In this document: positions 57,901 through 64,000 of the stretch, piece after piece
Numbering within the stretch: the first letter of the stretch is position 1
How the letters are laid out: each line of letters starts with the position of its first letter
Source: Haemonchus contortus
Lineage: Eukaryota > Nematoda > Chromadorea > Rhabditida > Trichostrongylidae
Reading direction: 5' to 3'
DNA length: 64,000 nucleotides
Assembly (NCBI GenBank): GCA_000469685.2
Contig: LS997564.1
Location: forward strand, 20,697,460 to 20,761,459
Program-made: the position numbers and the translations under genes
Notes under the pieces: generated by a model
What the model was told of the DNA's origin: nothing
What the model saw: the letters and a program-made list of their open reading frames with translations, nothing else
The model's database searches: none

Positions 57901-60900
57901 ACTGACGTGGCCCTGGATGCGTTCTGTCCTGCGATGTCAACACGTGGCCAGGAACGCCTTTTGACGGTCGGTCGATCGGTGCGAACAATGTGCGTCAGTG
58001 GAGTGTGAATGCACCCAATCTCGTCCTTTAAGAAAGAGAAGATTACTGGGAATATTTTGAAGTGGTTCATTTGAGAAAGACAATTTTGATGGGCTCCCTA
58101 AATTTCCCGATACGTCGTCCCACACGAACCCGTCCTTAGTGACCCGTTCTTGGAAAAAGGAAAAGTACTTTGTTGTATCACCACAATGGCTACGATACAG
58201 AACAAAATTATATTTCAGGAATCGAATTTAGACTGCAGCAATTGGAAAGAATCTTTTTATTCTTTGTAGAACTCGAAAAAACATCTATTTTGCTGTTCTC
58301 CTCCTCACCTCTCACCTACTTGATCCCTTTCCCTTCCCCTTCTGATAAACCGCCTATCTAGAAGCTGAATCTGATTGGATGAAGTGGGAGGGCTATTCTA
58401 CGAGAACGAATATCGGACGACGTTCCGAGCGTTTGCTCTCTAGTTGGCTCGCTTCGGAGTGGATTGGAAGAATGAATACCGTGCTCTGTTTACCCGATCC
58501 CTCTTAACTTTCAACCTTTTCCGAAGCTATCAAATTACTATCAAGTATACGAGTTCGATAAGCGGAGATGGTGTAGTTGCAAGTGATGCACCATCTCAGA
58601 CGCATGATCAGTGGTTCGAATTCTGAATCAATTTTTGCTTAAGCCAACCAGCCTTCCATCCCTCTGGAGTAGATTGATTGGTGCCAGACATGTCTGGAAG
58701 GATAAAAGCACTGACTCGTACATAGGCTGGCCACCGAAAATTCTTGTACAGGCCCTATACGCATTCAATAGCCACTACAATTGTGAATGAAAGCCGATTT
58801 CGAGGGCGCATCCCTTAGACTGGATTGGTTGATGCCTAAAGATTTAATCCATTTATGCGTACTAGAAGTCACTTCTATTCTGATATAGGTCATGTCGTGA
58901 TGCACTTTACAAATAATATAAGACTATAGTTGATCTGTCGTTTCAGGTTTCATTTCTCCGTAAGTGCGTTCTTTTCCACACAATCCTCGATCCAGTCTAT
59001 ATTTCCATACAGATCGGGTACGTGTCCATTGAGTACGATCCATAAGATCAACCAAAACTAGGGTATATCAGCCAGAAAACAATATGATGAAAGGGGTCCG
59101 GTATTTTCTCCCCGAATAGGTCGCGTTCGCCGCACCCGATCGCGCGCTTTGATGGGAAACGGTTGAAATCCAGCGCAAGGATAGGGTAGCCGCCGCGTGA
59201 CCTCTGCCGGTTGCTGTGGGAATTTGAGTAGAAGTTCCCTGATGAAAGGCGACGGTGCGCGATTCTTAATGGTAGACATCGTAGCACGGGACAGGAGTCA
59301 TCGTTCTCTGTTGAGCGCATTCATCGGTTTCGGACCAAGTTTGTGGTCGAAGAGGACTAGACTCGATCACAACCTTCTGCAAGACAAAGAAAATACAAAC
59401 GATTTTCCGTATCGACTAAATTGTGCTATAAACTAACGAAGAAATATACATTTTCACGTGTTAGCAAATGATGGTGACAGAAGAGCGGGATAGCTAATTA
59501 ATTTTACAGGCAGAAACGATTGATAAGAGCATTGTTAATTGTAGGCAGATGTAGCAATCCTATATGCAAACATCATTGTAGAGGTGAACGGCACATTGTT
59601 AGCATAAAAACCATTGCCGATAACTGGGATTTGCGCAATGAAACTCCAATACCCACCCTAATTATTCAAAAATCTCGAAAGCAGTCAAATTCGCGATTTT
59701 TTCGTCTTTTCTTTATTGGGCCGATTTTCACTTTTATCATTTACTATGTTATATGATTCAGCTCAGCTTGTTCAGCTTTATAAAAAGGTAAATTTAAAAT
59801 GAAAAAGGTCAATTATCAAGTTTTCGGTTCACCAAGCTCCTGGGGGCACGTCATTAGTAACGACGCTCGCTATAACTACAGCCAGAAGGCACTCTCTCCC
59901 ATTAAAAGTATTCAGTGAGTTGTGGAGCAGCTATCATATTCCGAAACTGAGCAATAGGTAGACCTTTGCATTCTTCATGTTCTACTTACCGTTTTGATAC
60001 CCATTTTTTCCGAAATGGACAAATTTAGTCGTGCGTCAATAGCAGAACAATAGCAGCGGTTCACGACGGCGGTTTCTAAACTGAAAACTAGCATATATCA
60101 CTAACTCCTAGTGAATGATATTCATACAAATCAGAATTAACATTTTGCTATTATTTGCAAATTGAATGTCTGGGTTTAATAGGGAAAGCAATTTTATCGC
60201 CCAAATCCCAGTTTCATATTATTTTTTCTCGGATAACATATGTTTTTTCTGCTATTTCGAGTGAGATTTCCGATGTTCAAGAGGAATTTACACCTTTGAT
60301 CGGAAGCATTCAGACTAAACCCTTGGTGAACTATCACGAATCTGCGAAGTAATTACTTGTCTGAATCTTCGAGCTTCATGAATAGCTATAGATCTTGCCC
60401 AAACCACAGGAGACTGAAACAAATTCTTTTCATTTTAAGTAAATATCTGTAAACCTACATAGTCAGAACAGAATCACAAAAAGCTATTCAGTGATATGAA
60501 AATCGCTTAACGAATTACGCTTCAGATTAACACCCTAAGCGTAAATTTTCTAGACTGCTCCATCACTCGGCCATCCAGCTGGTAATGTGGCTCGAGTATC
60601 AGAGGCGGCATATTGGTTGATCGCTTGCTTGCTTTGCGCCGCCAATCGAACATACTTAGAGATTTGCACGTGTAACTGAATGTGTACTCCTTTATGCAAC
60701 TGTTTCCAATCAACCAGATCGCTTTGCAAAACAAGTTGTTTCGTTTCTATCAGGGTTGAGTCATTTTTTCGAATTTGGCTTATATTGTAGTATAGGTTCA
60801 TTAATACTTCTAATGGAAGAGAGCGCCTTCTGATTATAATTATAGCAAGCGCCTTTGCTAATGACGTATTCCCAGGAACTTTGATGGACCGAGCGCTTGA

Positions 60901-62431
60901 AAATTCGATTTTCCAATTTTTGAATTAACATATTCATAGAGCTGTACGAGCTGATTGAACCGTATAACATTATGTATAAAAAAGTGAAAATTAATTCAAA
61001 AAATGAAAGACAAAAAAGATGCGAATTCGCGTTTTTTCGTGATTTTTTGACTAATTAATAACTAAATGGGAGTAATTTTCACGTGATTTAGATATCCTGA
61101 TCGCTTTGTGATGCAAAATGGTGGCTATGTTTCATGTGTTGAAGGCTGTGAGGACGGTTGGCAAGGCGAAAAAGAAATTTCCACTGATGTCAAAAAATCG
61201 TAAGCATCAGCATCATCTCCCACTGGAAACAACTCAAAAAGGGTGTGGTTATCGCTTCTTATTGGGATTTATCTGAACTGAAGAACTACCGAGTGTGGCC
61301 ACCCAAGTTATTTCCCACAGACTCTTCTTCTTGTTTAACTAGTCGGGTCGCCCGGCATACGCCGGGCCCTCATTCCTTACATTCACAAAGTAGTCAGAAA
61401 ATTTTAGTAGGAGCATTGTAGTGAGGGCCAGAGCGCAAAGAAGGAATGGTAGCCGTCCTGACCTGTGCTTAGAGACTTGGCGAAGGAATATAGTTTTAGG
61501 CTGAGCTTCAGGAGGGGATGAGCGCCGGGATGGAAATGAGATGATTACGTCGCGCAAAGAACTAGGATTGGGTATGAGTTGAATATCAATTGACTCTCCG
61601 AACCGATGCTCCTTCTTCTTCCCCTCCCCCCTCCCCTTTCCTCCCAACCCCCTTCCCCGCCCACCCATGAAGATTAGTTCAAAAAACTGGGTAATATCGG
61701 TCAAGAAACTTTCCCAAGCACAATCATGAGCGTATCTCGTTATGTGCGTTCTAGCGCTCAACGTTGAAAAAAAGCGGAGGTTTCTCGACTACATTATCAC
61801 CTCCGATTCTGGTATAGACATTCATAGCACGGTGCCAGTACAGATCGAAATCGCAATTTCAAAGTATTCACTTCACTCCGCGGTACTCACCCCGCACCAT
61901 TAACCTACCTACCAATTTACTGCTTTTTTTATAAGAAGGAAATGGGAGACCTGGGTTTTCCATATCACTACCTTCATAGTAATCATAAAGCTTTGCGGAC
62001 GGACAGATCGACACACCAACAAAGCAACAAACCGACAAACCGACAAACACACAAATAGAACCACCAAGTTACTCTTTCATAAATGAGAGAGATAGTAGTA
62101 TGCAGTCAGTATTGTTACACTGGGTTTACAGATATAAAACTGGTTTTTTGAAGGATTTACTTACCGCTTCTGAAGAAAATCATGTCTGAGATAATTCCAC
62201 CGATGTTGAGCCTGGAGTTGTCGTTTGAAGAGTTTGTTGCGTTGAAAGCGTTCGTCAGCTGGCAAGGAGGTAGGCCCTTTCGATTTGGGGCTGTCTCGCT
62301 TTTCTGCCTTCATATAAGATCCAATCACTACAGCCATTTCAAACATCTCTATTCACGGTCGTGATGCTATGAGACGACAGATCGATGCTATTTCGAATTC
62401 TCTTCATCTGCACTACCAACGGGTTTGTTAA
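54962..62431 (+). CDS. Nuclear hormone receptor (supplementary NR type), 3' end unresolved
   Basis: Ligand-regulated transcription factor. Well-supported exons: 54962-55007, 55218-55373, 55712-55777, 55898-56025 (N-terminus, zinc fingers, start of hinge) and 57426-57530, 57603-57734, 58947-59017, 61092-61199, 62154-62269, 62334-62422 (ligand-binding domain). Phases agree within each group. Finger 1 cysteines are C20, C23, C37 and C40 with P-box CSACAAFF; finger 2 cysteines are C56, C63, C73 and C76. The ligand domain shows PYTREDIRPLSF, FVMQNGGYVSCVEGC and ALKAFVSWQG. Two Ser/Thr-rich hinge exons in phase 0 (56869-56937, 57199-57279) are likely; a third candidate at 56076-56113 does not fit in phase. 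After 62,422 the frame runs to a TAA at 62,429-62,431, but helices 10-12 are then missing. More exons probably lie beyond the GTTTGT donor, perhaps outside the window. CSACAAFF and the domain style point to the nematode-expanded, HNF4-derived receptors. Confidence 0.85.
57828..57983. mobile_element. Hairpin MITE-like element in a nuclear receptor intron
   Basis: The left arm (GACCGACCGACC, then GGGGTTCCTGGCCACGT and TTGAC) pairs with the right arm (GTCAACACGTGGCCAGGAAC, then GACGGTCGGTCGATCGG). About 65 nt lie between the arms. Non-coding. Confidence 0.7.
58562..58862 (+). mobile_element. tRNA-derived SINE, copy 3
   Basis: Head GGAGATGGTGTAGTTGCAAG followed by GGTTCGAATTC (B-box like). The body has GGATAAAAGCACTGACTCGT and GGCTGGCCACC. 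It lies in the intron between the ligand-domain exons ending at 57,734 and starting at 58,947. Confidence 0.75.
59060..59330. repeat. Interspersed non-coding repeat
   Basis: Reverse-oriented relative of 6,280-6,690, sharing CCCGATCGCGCGC and TCTCCCCGAAT. It lies in the 2-kb receptor intron 59,018-61,091; the rest of that intron shows no gene I can support. Confidence 0.5.
61330..61700. repeat. Interspersed repeat with pyrimidine-rich stretch
   Basis: Related to 11.28-11.41 kb (GAGATGATTACGTC, ATTGACTCTCCGAACC, GATGCTCCTTCTTC), followed by a C/T-rich tract at 61,610-61,665. It lies in the receptor intron before 62,154. A long minus-strand frame over it is a by-product of the purine-rich strand. 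Confidence 0.5.
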
Positions 62432-64000
62432 AGCTTAGCGAAGACGGTTATTAACTCATTGACGACCGCGAGGCCCGCCGGCAGGCCACACCATATCGTG
62501 CTCCTGTAGTGTTTACATTATTTATCAAGTGTTCTTTTTATTTTTTCATGTTTTCAAGTATCAGCTGAGCTTACAACCTTCTAGAGAATCTTGAGGCATC
62601 GTGGTACAGGAGTCATTCACTTCCAACTGCAGTAATAAGAGAACTTAAAAGTTAATGCAAGGACAATGTAAAAGGCGCGCTCGCCAATGGGTTATTCATT
62701 AGTAGAGTTCGTTTCGGGGAATTTTTACGAGCTTTGCATTTGGAACTTCTAATGACGACCGTCCTTTCAAAATGTCTCATTTTTTGAAGTTGTTCAAAGA
62801 ACGAAAAATTCACCAATGTAATGCACTCCTTCGAAAAAACAACTTTACACTACAAAGTTAGAAGATTTTCTAGGATCACGCTGCATGTTGTTTCAATTAC
62901 AGGGTGGGCCAAAATTATGATTACAGCGCGCGCTGAAGTTCATAGCAATTTTTTTCTGAGTTCATAACAATTCATTGAATTCCTTCCATTCCACAAAGTA
63001 GCTCACGTTATTACCTTTCTAACGATACTAAACCTCTGGTAGATTTTGAACGTAATATGAGCGTAACTAGTCCGTGAATCAAACGTCGCTTTACATTAAA
63101 GGCACTGTTAACAAGTAGAGGTTTCGGAGATTTGCGCATGGTTTGAATTCGAAGCCCCCTCTGGTACCATTCGTACAGGAATGAGGTCGGAAAACGGCTG
63201 GATAGGGCATAATAAGGGGCCGGAGAGGTATCCACGGTCGCCCTCCGCCCCTTCATCGGTGTCACGTTAGACGAGTGTCGAGACAAAACAGATTGCTATT
63301 ATTCGTTCTAGGACCCACGCACAAAAAGCTAACCGCCGACTGATGAGGCGATGTTTTTCTCTCATTCTTCTTTCCTCTGTTTTTCTTTTTGCTGCCGCGA
63401 TCCCTTATTTGATTTCCTACTCCTACAGGCTGGAAAAGGTGAGCTACTTTTGCTGTTACTAAGGTTTTTTTGTTTATTTATGCTTATAAGTGAATGAATT
63501 GTGGATTACCGTTGTCTGTTCTTCGCACCAGGACCCATACGCGCGCAGTGAAACGCACTCTTGAGCTCGTCCGGGCGCCCCACCTCCTTCATTTTTCTGG
63601 TTTCATTCACGTCCAGCCCCCTTTTTAACGTTTTTTTCGAGGCCTTTTTTCGCTATGAAAACACCGATGCAAGCAGTTTCTTCACCTCAGTCGCACTAGT
63701 TTCGATCTTGTCTTTCGTTTTTCATCATAATCTGGATTACCCAAAATCATGTTAACGGTGTCTTTAACAAGCACTTTTGGCACGGTGCATCTACAGACGA
63801 ACTAGCGTAACAAGGCAGGTGGTGCATTCAACCATAAGACGCTCTCGAAAGTTGGGGACAATTGCAGATAGGAGTGGTAAACCAAGGAGTTCTGTGGTTA
63901 TATTTAGGAGAAAAGTTAAGGAAGCAGGGCAAAGGTCCACGTAGCAGCAAAATTTTTTTTGAGTCCAAAAAGGCTAAATGAATGGATATCTCACAAAATT
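62432..64000. other. Possible 3' exons of the receptor gene; repeats
   Basis: 62,450-62,520 is the second copy of the repeat that begins ATTGACGACCGCG (see 4.54 kb). I could not place an exon for the end of the receptor ligand domain here. The short block 63,422-63,433, between CTACAG and GTGAGC, is only a weak candidate. Nothing else was recognised. Confidence 0.4.

Noticed and set aside
61339..61761. 140-codon minus-strand frame
   Set aside because: It covers an interspersed repeat and a purine-rich tract; the composition explains the absence of stops.

Overview
The window is nuclear DNA of a nematode, most likely a clade V strongylid such as a hookworm. The evidence is many short introns with AG-ending acceptors, start codons directly behind a TTTCAG- or TTGCAG-type acceptor (the layout of spliced-leader trans-splicing), a nematode-type supplementary nuclear receptor, multidomain astacin metalloproteases, and Tc3/mariner DNA transposons. 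Nothing here is bacterial: there are no operons with ribosome binding sites, no CRISPR array and no phage genes. Species was not determined.

Layout. 1.6-6.2 kb holds the 3' part of an unrecognised spliced gene (minus strand). 7.96-16.35 kb is a complete MCM3 replicative helicase subunit gene (minus strand, 20 exons, 807 codons, all intron phases agree). 17.1-50.2 kb is a rearranged cluster of astacin metalloprotease genes. It has three nearly identical, apparently intact copies: A at 24.6-28.1 (+), B at 33.3-36.7 (+) and C at 38.6-42.0 (-). It also has decayed copies or fragments at 17.1, 20.7, 28.6/30.4 and 45.4-49.0 kb, with another at 53.2-53.7 kb. Copies B and C form the arms of a palindrome of about 5.6 kb per arm, with a 55-nt spacer at 37,595-37,649. 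A larger inverted duplication (about 19.9-28.5 kb against 50.2-38.2 kb) encloses it. 54.96-62.4 kb is a nuclear hormone receptor gene (+) with a zinc-finger DNA-binding domain and most of a ligand-binding domain; its last exons were not found.

Mobile DNA: two divergent fragments of non-LTR reverse transcriptase (17.9-19.4 kb), a Tc3-like transposon with intact ends but a frameshifted transposase (28.8-30.35 kb), an internally deleted mariner (44.3-44.9 kb), three copies of a tRNA-derived SINE (13.5, 51.7 and 58.6 kb), hairpin MITEs (5.8, 6.9 and 57.8 kb) and several dispersed repeat families in introns.

The most notable part is the astacin cluster. It shows recent amplification by direct and inverted duplication, a patchwork of A-like and B-like tracts in copy C that suggests gene conversion, a mariner insertion whose exact empty site survives in the paralogous segment, and at least five relics of older copies. 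The encoded protease has a signal peptide, a propeptide with an RTKR processing site, and astacin, EGF, CUB and ShK domains. It is a secreted enzyme of the kind strongylid larvae release, so copy-number increase could raise dose.
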